The translations under genes were made by a program, and so were the position numbers. A DNA stretch of 64,000 bases from Heterotrichella gracilis (Eukaryota > Sar > Xanthophyceae > Tribonematales > Xanthonemataceae): positions 25,519 through 89,518 of the forward strand of contig JAULBX010017081.1 of assembly GCA_032358255.1 (NCBI GenBank). Direction: 5' to 3'. Positions 33,394-41,898 of the stretch are shown here, piece by piece (position 1 is the stretch's first letter; every line of letters starts with the position of its first letter). The notes under the pieces were generated by a model. The model was not told the DNA's origin and made no database searches. It saw only the letters and a program-made list of their open reading frames with translations.

Positions 33394-33783
33394 TATGCGC
33401 CGGGGATAGGTGATCGGGAACCGGGGATTTCACGTCGGTTTTGAAGAAAATAGGCCATTTGAATCCAATCCCTGTAGGTAGCTTCACTACCTGCACCTTG
33501 TCAATCACCTGTGAGTACACTGGGCCACTTACTTTCTTTTCCTTTTCAGCAGCATGGGACAATTGAACTAGGCCTGGCGTGATCTGAATGGGGCCGGCGT
33601 TTAGCGCCCATTGGTGTAGGGTTCAGGGCTTAGGGTTTAGGGCTCATCGTGCACGGAGCCGGTGTTTATGTCTAGGTTCTAGCGTGTTGGGCCCGGCCCA
33701 ACTGAACGCTAGTAGGGTTCAGCTCATGTGCATGTGTGGCTGGTACCGTGTTGCATTTGGAGGTGGAGCCATGGCTATATGAC
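33394..33783. repeat. Duplicated block A, copy 1
   Basis: Aligned with 38327-38683 over its full length at roughly 85 percent. It includes AGGTGATCGGGAACCGGGG, CACCTGTGAGTACACTGGGCC and a TTTAGGG-interrupted tail. On the minus strand this copy reads a protein-like segment (EKEKKVSGPVYSQVIDKVQV, then GFKWPIFFKTDVKSPV). The other copy has a 4-bp loss that breaks it. Confidence 0.85.
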
Positions 33784-34491
33784 AATTTATGACATGAATT
33801 TTGGGGACCTAGCGCCCGTGTGATGAAGGGGAACATAGTTCCGTCATACGCCATACGCTTTTTCCATACGCCATACGCCATACGGGTATTATACGGGTAT
33901 GGAAAAAATGGGCTGCAAAAATACGGGTTCCATGCGGGATCTATACGTTGCATACGGGTATGGATCATGGGCAGAGGGTGAGAAATACGTGATGCATTTG
34001 TACGCAAAGCCCATGAATGCCCAAGATAACCCTCGGCAGCATTGCACTGGCACCAAATAATGCAGCATTTGCACAAAGCTCCAACTTTAGCAATGTCTTT
34101 TACCTGTCCTAGGGTTTTGTTCAGAAATAGGCCCTCAGATGAGAACCCTAAGTTAGGGTCCTGCTCCTAGGTATAGCTGCTCGGTTATTTTTGCAGCTCG
34201 ATTGCCTTCTTGCTCGTCTATTGAGCACCCGCTGATTCGAGAACACTTTGAATGAGTTTTTCGGTCCTCTTTTAGGTCGTTCGAGTCGTTCGCCCACTTC
34301 GGGCCGTGTCTGCCCGCATGACATCAAGCCGGCGACGACATCGGCGTCGTTGCAGCGCAAAACTATGTATACGAAGCGTGGTGCACGACGAGTTTAACCA
34401 CGAAATTTGCAAGGAGTTGCAGTGTAATTTTGAACGCCCACAGGACTTATTAGGACATTTTTTTGGGAAAAGGGGGTAAAATACGCACGTA
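33784..34491. other. Insert between blocks A and B, with CATACG microsatellite
   Basis: This stretch is absent from the second copy of the A-B duplication. Clustered CATACG/ATACGGGTAT units lie at about 33840-33965. No gene is recognised. Confidence 0.55.
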
Positions 34492-35263
34492 CAGTGGGAG
34501 CCACGCAACTGAGTAAGGTTTCAGTCAGCTGTCTCAGGTCCCCGTGTCGTGCCGTACACACCTCTCCCTATCAGGGCCTGCTTACGTGGCTAATTTGGTT
34601 CCTATTGGCCCCCCAGATAGGCCGCGACTTGATAGGCACAGTTTGAAATGGTCAACCAAAGTCAAGCACCTCCTAGAGCCATGCCCATAAAAAGGATGTG
34701 AATGGGGCGCGAGGCGTAGCGGAGCGCAGCAACGCACTTAGCACTTTGCACTTTGCACCTTTGCACCTTAACCCAAAACCCAAAGGGGTACGGCCCAAGT
34801 TAAACGTCTGTGGTGTGTGCAGTCACGCCGGTGATGCAGGGTGCCTTTCAATGGCCTCAATGGTTGTTGACTGCAAAAATGGGTCCGTCAAGATGTGCAC
34901 AATGCGTTCTCCACACTCTACCATAGGCTGCAAAACCGGTTTAGAACTGGAGTTAGGTATGTAACATAATTTCTGAAAGCAGGTGGGCTGGCCAATTGGT
35001 TCTCTAAGCGTCACTGCAACTTACTTTTTGCAGGTTTTAGGCCAGGCATGTGCCAGCAGCTGACCGTGCCTGGCCAGTACTGCCTCGAACCCAGCAACTC
35101 TCAGCCAGCAGTAGGCAAACTTAGCAGCTGCACTGACCCGGAAACCAAGGACTGATATGTAAAGAGTCTTTCACTTGTGTAGCGACCCAACGTGTCGTGG
35201 GCATCAAAGTGCCCCCCCCGTTTCTGCTGACTGAAACCTTACTCAGTTGCGTGGCTCCCACTG
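34492..35263 (+). mobile_element. TIR element (Tc1/mariner-like, non-autonomous), 772 bp
   Basis: Perfect 37-bp terminal inverted repeats (34492-34528 and 35227-35263) start CAGTGGGAGCC. A TA dinucleotide flanks both ends (34490-34491, 35264-35265), the target duplication expected of Tc1/mariner-type transposition. No transposase is encoded, so it would need one in trans. Perfect TIRs suggest recent movement. Family assignment rests only on TIR ends and TA; the interior matches no transposon protein I recognise. Confidence 0.85.
34840..35155 (+). pseudogene. Spliced Cys-rich gene fragment inside the TIR element
   Basis: Two exon-like parts, 34840-34956 and 35034-35155, with GATGCAG acceptor, GTATGT donor, TTTTTGCAG acceptor, matching phases and a stop (TGA). 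The joined peptide of about 78 residues has seven Cys (MASMVVDCKNG, STIGCKTG, PGMCQQLTVPGQYC, LSSCTDPE). There is no start or 5' exon, so it is probably the captured 3' end of a host gene for a small secreted or domain-repeat Cys-rich protein. Family not recognised. Confidence 0.6.
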
Positions 35264-35350
35264 TATAAGACGCGTATGGATCAAATTTCTGAAAAAGACG
35301 GTATTTTACAGTATGGAAAAACAAAAGGCAACGTATTCCGGAACTATGAA

Positions 35351-35762
35351 GGGGAAACCCTGCATCCTAAACTCCTACTCTCAAACTCTATACCCTGGTG
35401 CAACCCTCTCCAGGGCCTGCCAGGAATAGAATTGTGTGTGGGATATTTATATGTCTGATGTGGATAGGTGTACAATTGTTTAGGGTTTAGGGTATCGCTT
35501 CCTGGCAGGCTTTCAGGCGGCCAGCAGGAGTTGGACACCCCCTCCCAGGGTCAAGAGAGTTTGCAGCGCACGGACCATTGGCTGCAGCAGCGATTGATGG
35601 AGGTGGTGCACTGCTGCACCCAGCCCATGCAGTTAAATGAGCGTGGGCCCATGCCCCGGGGTGGCGACTACGCTAGCGCGGGGTGTGTATTACTGTGGTT
35701 GTGGAGGTGTTGGATGGCGATGCGGGGCCTAGCGCTGCTCTGGCTGCAGTGATCCAGATGGA
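35351..35762 (+). repeat. Duplicated block B, copy 1
   Basis: Matches 38709-39141 along its length. It contains a coding-like stretch (LQQRLMEVVHCCTQPMQL, GPMPRGGD) and VVVEVLDGDAGPSAALAA, which here sit in different frames. Probably a decayed copy of part of a gene, family not recognised. Confidence 0.8.
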
Positions 35763-36500
35763 GGGGGGCATAGGAAATGCGCTGACGAGATTTCCATCAC
35801 ACCACATCGTTGCATGCCATGCGAGCAATTTATTGTACCGAGTCCCCTTGGGCATCATTGCATGAGCGCTAAATGGATACCGTAGTGGCACGAACCCACT
35901 GCGCCTAGGGCACTGCGCAGGACGAAAATAATTAACTAAAAATGACTGCGCAGGCCAAATTTATTCCCCCTGCGCAGCCATTTGGCGAGTGGCCCTGCGT
36001 GTCAAACGGTATCTGGCTGCTTGTCCTGCGTGTACTGCAGTGGCAGCAGACCTGTGGCTGTTCACCATCAGTGATTGCCACAGTAGTATCACTTTGTCAA
36101 GGAGGATTTTTATTGTCATGTTGGTATTCTTCCCACGATCCATACACAGGCATTGAACTGCACTATGGTTAGATGCTAATAAGCCTTAGGGTGGTAAGCA
36201 CAAAATTAAATGGGCTCCAAATCGTGTTTACATGTAAATAAATATTTTAGCCAAAATACACAAGCATAAAGATAAATGCGTTGATGGGCCGAGGAGAAAA
36301 ATAACCCTAAAAGTTGCCCTAAAAATAACAATATATCCACAAACAGTGCAAATTCCTGTTGAAAAAAATCCAATACTAATTTGTAAGGATAATAATAAAT
36401 GGCCCTAGAAAAATAGAGATAAGCATAAATGGCTAGTTAATTTATTGCCCTTCACAGCTCAACTAGAATAGATAAAACTCGCCATTCGAAATGGCCCATT
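35763..36500. other. Intergenic, AT-rich in 36170-36480
   Basis: No gene is recognised. Base composition shifts to clearly AT-rich just beyond the 3' end of the minus-strand glycosyltransferase-like gene, with many AATAAA/ATAAAT runs. No telomere-type repeats in this part. Confidence 0.5.
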
Positions 36501-37739
36501 TCAGAGTCCCGACCATACTGTGCCAAGTGACATCAAGTTGTCACTGTGCTTAGGTGTGCACGGATATTTGCCTCGTGGTACTGTATATACGTTGTCCCAA
36601 TTCACAAAACGTTTCGCCGCACTCACACCGTAACCACTCATCCATGTCACTATGTGGACGTCTGCCAAACTCAACAGCCAGTGCTCGGAAGCGATGTCAA
36701 AAACGTGGTCCTGCCCAAGGTTTGCTTTCAAGTGTTTTACCGGCTTTAATTCAGAAATGACTTTTGAAGTCCCACCTTCTAGCTGTTGAAAAAGGCGCTT
36801 AGCTTGCGCACTGTCAGACGCCACGAACCATCGCACTGTCTTGCCAACATAAGCAGTGGCATTCTCCAACTGTTGTGCACAGACAAAAAAATCCTTGACT
36901 TCTTTTTCTTCTTTTTCGCTCAGTGCAAGGGTGACATTTGACATATGTTTGTCACCCAAACGCATGTGTATGCCAATGATGAACGTGTTTGGGTCCGATA
37001 TTATCTGAAAATCCTCAAACCGAGGTTGCAAAACTTCTTCTCTGGGAACGAAAAGAAACTGTGAAGCACAGCTGAATGCGACATGCCCATACAAACTTTG
37101 GCTCATGAACCATGGTTTGTGGAAAGGGTTGCTTGCTAAGTACATTGTGACAGAACGATCCAAAGAAAATTGCAACACCCTGAATGCGCTCAGCTGCGAC
37201 ATAGTATGTGTTATATTTGCCTTTTGAAAGTTCCATGGATGCGTATCGTTTGACAGAGCTTTGTCCCAGTCAAATGAGTGGGTCACCAACGAAATCTGAT
37301 GGATTTCCCCCTTGTCCACTTCAGGTGGCTCATCCCAGGCAATACGGTTGGCTGCAAACGCTTGGAGACCACCTTGCTCGTCAGATACAAAGAGGACTCG
37401 TTCAGACAGAACCGCTAGATAAAAAGCAGAAATAAAACCTTTTATGTGATCTCCCAAGCCGCGACCGGGGACCGGGTGATACACGAGCAGCCGCTGGTCG
37501 GTTGTCCCTTGCATCTGCCTGGTTTCATCGTGAAATTTTTGGTAGTCTGTAAATATGGGTTGCCCACAAAAGCTCTCAAAGGCGCCGCGCAGGTGGTCTA
37601 TATGCTGGCAGTAGACACTCTTGCCTCCTGGCTCAGTGACGTTTGAGCATACCCCGTCGGGATCTCCAGCCCAACTGCAAAGGCACAGTTGCTGTAGCTG
37701 AGTGAGTGTAGTCAATATTGGGAAGGATCTGATTTTCAA
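36501..37739 (-). CDS. Glycosyltransferase-like protein (fucosyltransferase-type fold), 5' end open
   Basis: One uninterrupted 412-codon frame without introns. GRGLGDHIKGFISAFYLA resembles the donor/acceptor-site start of fucosyltransferase-like enzymes. IGIHMRLGD matches the H-x-R-x-GD signature, WFVASDS and SEHWLLSLADVHIV followed by SGYGVSAA the C-terminal sugar-nucleotide part. It would act in the Golgi lumen on glycans. No ATG lies at the 5' end: the frame opens after a stop at about 37752, and a GTTTGCAG-type acceptor (CTTTGCAG|TTGGGC in gene sense, about 37673) could begin the exon at WAGDPDGVC. So a 5' exon with the signal anchor is missing. It differs from its neighbours in being AT-richer and free of relic copies and CCCTAAA tracts. 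GT family not certain. Confidence 0.6.
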   Translation of the reverse strand: MKIRSFPILTTLTQLQQLCLCSWAGDPDGVCSNVTEPGGKSVYCQHIDHLRGAFESFCGQPIFTDYQKFHDETRQMQGTTDQRLLVYHPVPGRGLGDHIKGFISAFYLAVLSERVLFVSDEQGGLQAFAANRIAWDEPPEVDKGEIHQISLVTHSFDWDKALSNDTHPWNFQKANITHTMSQLSAFRVLQFSLDRSVTMYLASNPFHKPWFMSQSLYGHVAFSCASQFLFVPREEVLQPRFEDFQIISDPNTFIIGIHMRLGDKHMSNVTLALSEKEEKEVKDFFVCAQQLENATAYVGKTVRWFVASDSAQAKRLFQQLEGGTSKVISELKPVKHLKANLGQDHVFDIASEHWLLSLADVHIVTWMSGYGVSAAKRFVNWDNVYTVPRGKYPCTPKHSDNLMSLGTVWSGL

Positions 37740-38326
37740 AGCAATGCACTACAGGTGGTCCCACCATGCTACACTTCAGTCTGTCACAATACACACTACT
37801 AGACTGGAAAACCGCTGGACGCCAGCGTGTTAGTGACTTGCTGGTCAAACAACACGGTCAGGAAGGTGCTTAGGGTAGAGTGGGTGGCATGGGTGGGTGG
37901 GTGGGATGCACGATGGTATACACATGCACTGCAGGTGATCTGGCATGGCGTGAGATTGCAGGCATCGCCCGGTCCGAGCTTCTGACATACCTAGCAGACG
38001 GCGCAAAGCCCCTTGCAAGCAGGGCCAGTGCGAACCATATTCGTAACGACCCCATTGCCAACGCTCATGTGCGCACGTGCTGCATGGCGCAAACAGGGTT
38101 CGAGGCTTCACGGACGGAACTATAGAGGTTTTCGATAGCCGCCGCGGCGCAGAGGTCCAAATAAACTAGCTATAGCGATCACTTTGCAGGACAGGAGTGT
38201 TGTGTAGACGATACACACCACCAGCTACTACTATGGGCCTTCACCCCTTCGGGAAAGTTGTGCTTTGTGTGCTCGATCTCTGACGTAATGTGTAACTGGT
38301 CTCGGTGGAACTTACGTCATTCAATG
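37740..38326. other. Region 5' of the glycosyltransferase-like gene
   Basis: Should contain its first exon and promoter, which I cannot place. A (GGGT)n-like run lies at 37880-37910. No other gene is recognised. Confidence 0.4.
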
Positions 38327-39141
38327 TATGCGCCGGGGATAGGTGATCGGGAACCGGGGATTTCACGTCGGTTTCGCAGAAATTGGGCCATTTGAATCCT
38401 ATCCCTGTAGCTTCACTACCTGCACCTTGTCCATCACCTGTGAGTACACTGGGCCATTTACTTTCTTTCCCTTTTCAGCAGCATGGGACAATTGAACTAG
38501 GCCTGGGCTACCTTGGCGTGTATGGGGCCGGCATTTAGTTCAGGGCTTAGGGTTAAGGGCTCAGCGCGCATGGAGCCTGTGTTTATGTCTAGGTTTTAGC
38601 GTCTAGGGTCTAGGGCTCAGCTCAGATGCATGTGTGGCCGGTACCATGTTGCACTTGGAGGTGCAGCCACGGCTACATGACATCTGTGGAGTCAGCGCCG
38701 CGTGGTCAAGGGAAACCCCTTTCTCCTAAACTCCTACTCTCAAACTCTATACCCTGCTGCAACCCTCTGCAGGGCCTGTCAGGAAGTGAGCTGTATGTGG
38801 GAAAGGATAGGTGCATCTGCTGTGGATAGATACACACTTTAGGGTTTAGGGTTTAGGGTATCGCTTCCGGCAGGCTGTCAGCCCTCCCAACGGGAGTTGG
38901 GCAACCCCCTCCCTGGGTCAAGAGTGTTTGCAGGGCACGGGCCATTAGCTGCAGCAGCGGCTGATGGAGGTGGTGCTCTGCTGCACCCAGCCTATGCAGT
39001 TAAGTGAGCATGGGCCCATGCCCCGGGGTGGCGACCAAGCACGCGCGCGCGGGGGGTGCCGCAATAGTAAGGTTGTGGTTGCGGAGGTGTTGGATGGCGA
39101 TGCGGGGCCTAGTGCTGCTCTGGCTGCATTGATCCAGATGT
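38327..39141. repeat. Duplicated blocks A and B, copy 2 (contiguous)
   Basis: Block A (38327-38683) and block B (38709-39141) lie only 25 bp apart here, while in copy 1 they are 1.57 kb apart. In block B the frame is continuous from LQQRLMEVVLCC through GPMPRGGD to VVVAEVLDGDAGPSAALAALIQM. So this copy keeps the older reading frame there, although the upstream part has a stop. Confidence 0.8.
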
Positions 39142-40157
39142 GGGTGGCTGGGCAGGTGGACAGGGAGGGGGAAGGGGGTGAGGGGGGTAGGGTTAAGGGT
39201 TTAGGAAGGGAAAGCAGCTCCTCGAGGAAGGTTGAACAGGGAGTGGCAGAGGCCTAGGCTGGTGGGTAGGAGAGAAGGGAGTTGCTTCTATCTAAACCGG
39301 CAATGGGTAATTGCAGTCAAGAGGGGGAAGAGGGGTATGAGTGTTCACAGTTCGTTACTGTACTGCAGACAGAAAGTGGTGACGTCAGGCTGCAGCTGGG
39401 AAAATGTTGGGCGTCAGGCTGCATGCACAGGAGATGCCATTGTACAGCGATCCACAGTTTGCGTGGATGGGTATGACACGCAAGACACAGACTACTTTCT
39501 CAACCGTCGCTTGTGAGACCAGTCGGTGCCGTACGTTCGACCCGGGTGCATGCATGCATGCGAATACTTTTGCCTGCATGCATGTGCACTGGCCCACTCC
39601 CCGACACTTCAACCCAAAGTTTGCCGCGCGCAAGCAAGCTGCTGGTGAAACCGGGTTGCAACCCCTTTGGAAAGTAGCGCCATATGCATGCATAGGAGCG
39701 CACGTGCGCTGACATCGATTTGGCGAGATGGCGTGAGAAGCGCGTCGAAGCCGGGCCGAGCCGAGGTGGCCGTGGAGTTTCAAGCTCGGGCACTGGCCCA
39801 TTGCACTACATATCAGCAGTTGCTGTCCTGACGGCCATAAAGTAGCGCCCACTCGTGCGTTCAACAACAGTTGCTCTCGTTGCTATTACTCTGGTACCGG
39901 TGCGTGGTCGTCAACTTGCAGGTTTCAAACGTCCCCCATACAACGATATCGCAAGAACTCTGGTATTACTAACCTCCCTCTGCGACTGAAGCCTGGCTTA
40001 CCTGGCTTGGCAGCTCCGTCTGACAGTTTTATTGGAAAGCCTTTGTGATCAGAGCTGTTTTAACCCATTGAAAGGTCGTGGGATCCCGCTGCAATACGGG
40101 TAGCGAAAAGTTTTGAAGTGGGTACAACTGATCTGAGCTACAGGTCGCAACCCGTCT
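39142..40157. other. Intergenic with dispersed repeat copy 2
   Basis: 39523-39735 is the second copy of the repeat at 29151-29335, rich in GCATGCATGCATGC. The rest shows no gene. A 160-codon minus-strand frame (39385-39867) overlaps the repeat and is not called. Confidence 0.5.
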
Positions 40158-40601
40158 TTGATTCCACTCCGAGAAGGGCCCACACTACCCACGCATGGTA
40201 GCCGAAGCGTAGAGACTGAAGCCCTTCTACGCTTTCACGGCGACGATGAAGATTCTAACGCTCAACACCGACGCTGTCGCTGTACGTGCGCCTGGTATCG
40301 AGCTACGTGGAGGTATGTGCAGTTGTGTGCAAGTTGGAAGCACCCAGTGGACACCTTTTGCCTGTTTACCCGTTGCCAACGCCCACCAGCAAAACACCCA
40401 CTGCAGGATATGCCCAAGCGGCCTCAGGGCCCCATCGCTGCAGCTGTTTGCATGCATGCAAGTGCTGAGTATGCTGAGCAGCTAGAGCAGCTCTGTAGCT
40501 GCTGTGACGAGCTAAAACCAATCAAACCCATGCTTCACCTTGTAGAAAGCTGCCCAGGTCAATATACCCACGTTACCTGTTGCTTTGGCTGTGTATGCTA
40601 G
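40158..40601 (+). CDS. Open frame of 147 codons, doubtful
   Basis: Reads a Cys-rich peptide (QHRRCRCTCAWYR, LEQLCSCCDEL, VTCCFGCVC) with no known domain. Three overlapping frames are open in the same place and codon use gives no clear winner. It could be a 5' exon of the gene starting near 41.9 kb, a separate small gene, or chance. Confidence 0.15.
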   Translation: MIPLREGPTLPTHGSRSVETEALLRFHGDDEDSNAQHRRCRCTCAWYRATWRYVQLCASWKHPVDTFCLFTRCQRPPAKHPLQDMPKRPQGPIAAAVCMHASAEYAEQLEQLCSCCDELKPIKPMLHLVESCPGQYTHVTCCFGCVC

Positions 40602-41390
40602 TGATGAGATATCTTCAGTAGCTACAGTAGCTCTAGAATGTCTTTAGTGTCCCGATAGATGGCCAAGGGCAGGGACACCAGTGCTGTTTGAGTTGGACGT
40701 GTTAGACGTATAGGTGGTTTTTGGCTGTATCCAGACACTTGAACGTGTGTGGCATATCCATATGCCTTACCATCACCACTTGGGTGCGCCACCATTGCAT
40801 CAGTAACCATACATGCATATATGGAGGCGAGTCTAGAGCCTACCAAAGCTTGGTACACACCGCTGTAAGCTGAACAGCCCTTGCTTTCCTAGGAGGCCTT
40901 GCTTGCCCCTCACCTCTTGACACCAAACCTGATTGCCCTTGCGCACAGGCCCCCCAAACCCTACACCATAAACAGCTACGCTTTAAACCCTTGTGGCTGT
41001 GGCACAACTGTGGCACACAGTGTTAGACCTTTTCCCCTTTGTTGCAAAGACCTTCAACCCACTAAAGTCTCTACAGTCATCCCCTTGTCGCACAGGGTCC
41101 TTTACCTGCCACCCTAAACCCTAGGCCAGCCTGACTATGTCGAGTCCCGGAATCAGAATATCAAGTCCCCGGATTCGAGAATATCGAGTCCCGGAATCAC
41201 ATACCGAGTCCCAGAACCTAAATACTATACTTACCCTAAACCCTCAGCAGCTACACCAATATATCCCCCTGTACCCCCTGTCGCACAGAGCTCTTTACCC
41301 TAAACCCAAATCCCAGCACCATAAGGTCGAAACCCTAAACCCTTTCGCGTTGTCCCAGACCCTCCAGACCTTCTAGACGTGTTCCCGATG
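40602..41390. other. Upstream region with weak exon-start relics
   Basis: Short GCGCACAG/TCGCACAG-GGTCC-like copies at about 40944, 41094, 41286 and 41352, each next to CCCTAAA tracts, look like old copies of the acceptor and first bases of the exon at 41899. Four near-repeats of a GAGTCCCGGAATC unit lie at 41138-41215. The 5' exon(s) of the 41.9-45.1 kb gene should be here or upstream but cannot be placed. Confidence 0.45.
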
Positions 41391-41580
41391 GTGCGCCAAT
41401 ATCAGTGGAGTGGCCTCTGGCACCTCACGATCATTGTTGTTTACGAACAATATGAATGTTTTGTGGATGGTCACTGGGCAAAGCAGCGAGCTAGCGAGCA
41501 CATACACATCTCCTTCATCTTGAGCGCGAACACTGACGGTCAGGGAGGCGGCAGAGGCCACTCCACTAACACTGGCGTAC
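41391..41580. ncRNA. Inverted-duplicate hairpin matching the neighbouring exon
   Basis: Arms 41391-41475 and 41495-41580 are complementary. The first 33 nt pair with few mismatches (GTGGAGTGGCCTCTG core) and the rest at roughly two thirds. The centre (GCGAGCTAGCGAGC) closes with almost no loop. Read outward, both arms encode diverged versions of the exon at 41899: minus arm IHKTFI then EATPLILAH, plus arm HIHISFI then (shifted) EATPLTLA, exon IHKTFI then VATPLTLER. So two exon copies lie head to head in what should be an intron of the same gene. Confidence 0.7.
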
Positions 41581-41654
41581 CTACACACCCTGCAACTGCA
41601 CCTAAACCCTTGTTATGAGGGCCACAGGCCTACGCTCTAAACCCTAAACCCTTT

Positions 41655-41898
41655 CCCCTTGTTGCGCAGGGTCCCAGACCTTCCAGGTGGTCCTCACCAA
41701 CAGCGGCGAGCACACACACCACATACTCCAGACACTACACCCTAACCTTTAAACCCCAAACCCTAAACCATTTCTCCTTGTCGCGCAGGGTCCCAGGCCT
41801 TCCAAGTAGTCCTCACCAACAGCAGTGAGCACGCACACCACATACTACACCCTAAACCCTATATCCTGAACCCTAAACCCTTTCCCATTGTCGCGCAG
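41655..41898 (+). pseudogene. Two direct relic copies of the following exon start
   Basis: About 41663-41735 and 41781-41850 repeat GCGCAG|GGTCCCAG and the FQVVLTNS-coding start. Each ends in a CCCTAAA tract. The real exon follows at 41899. Confidence 0.9.

Noticed and set aside
35351-35762. Block B as an exosome RNase PH-type exon (VLDGDAGPSAALAA like VLxxDGGxxxA)
   Set aside because: Only one short motif-like resemblance and no other RNase PH signature; left as unidentified.
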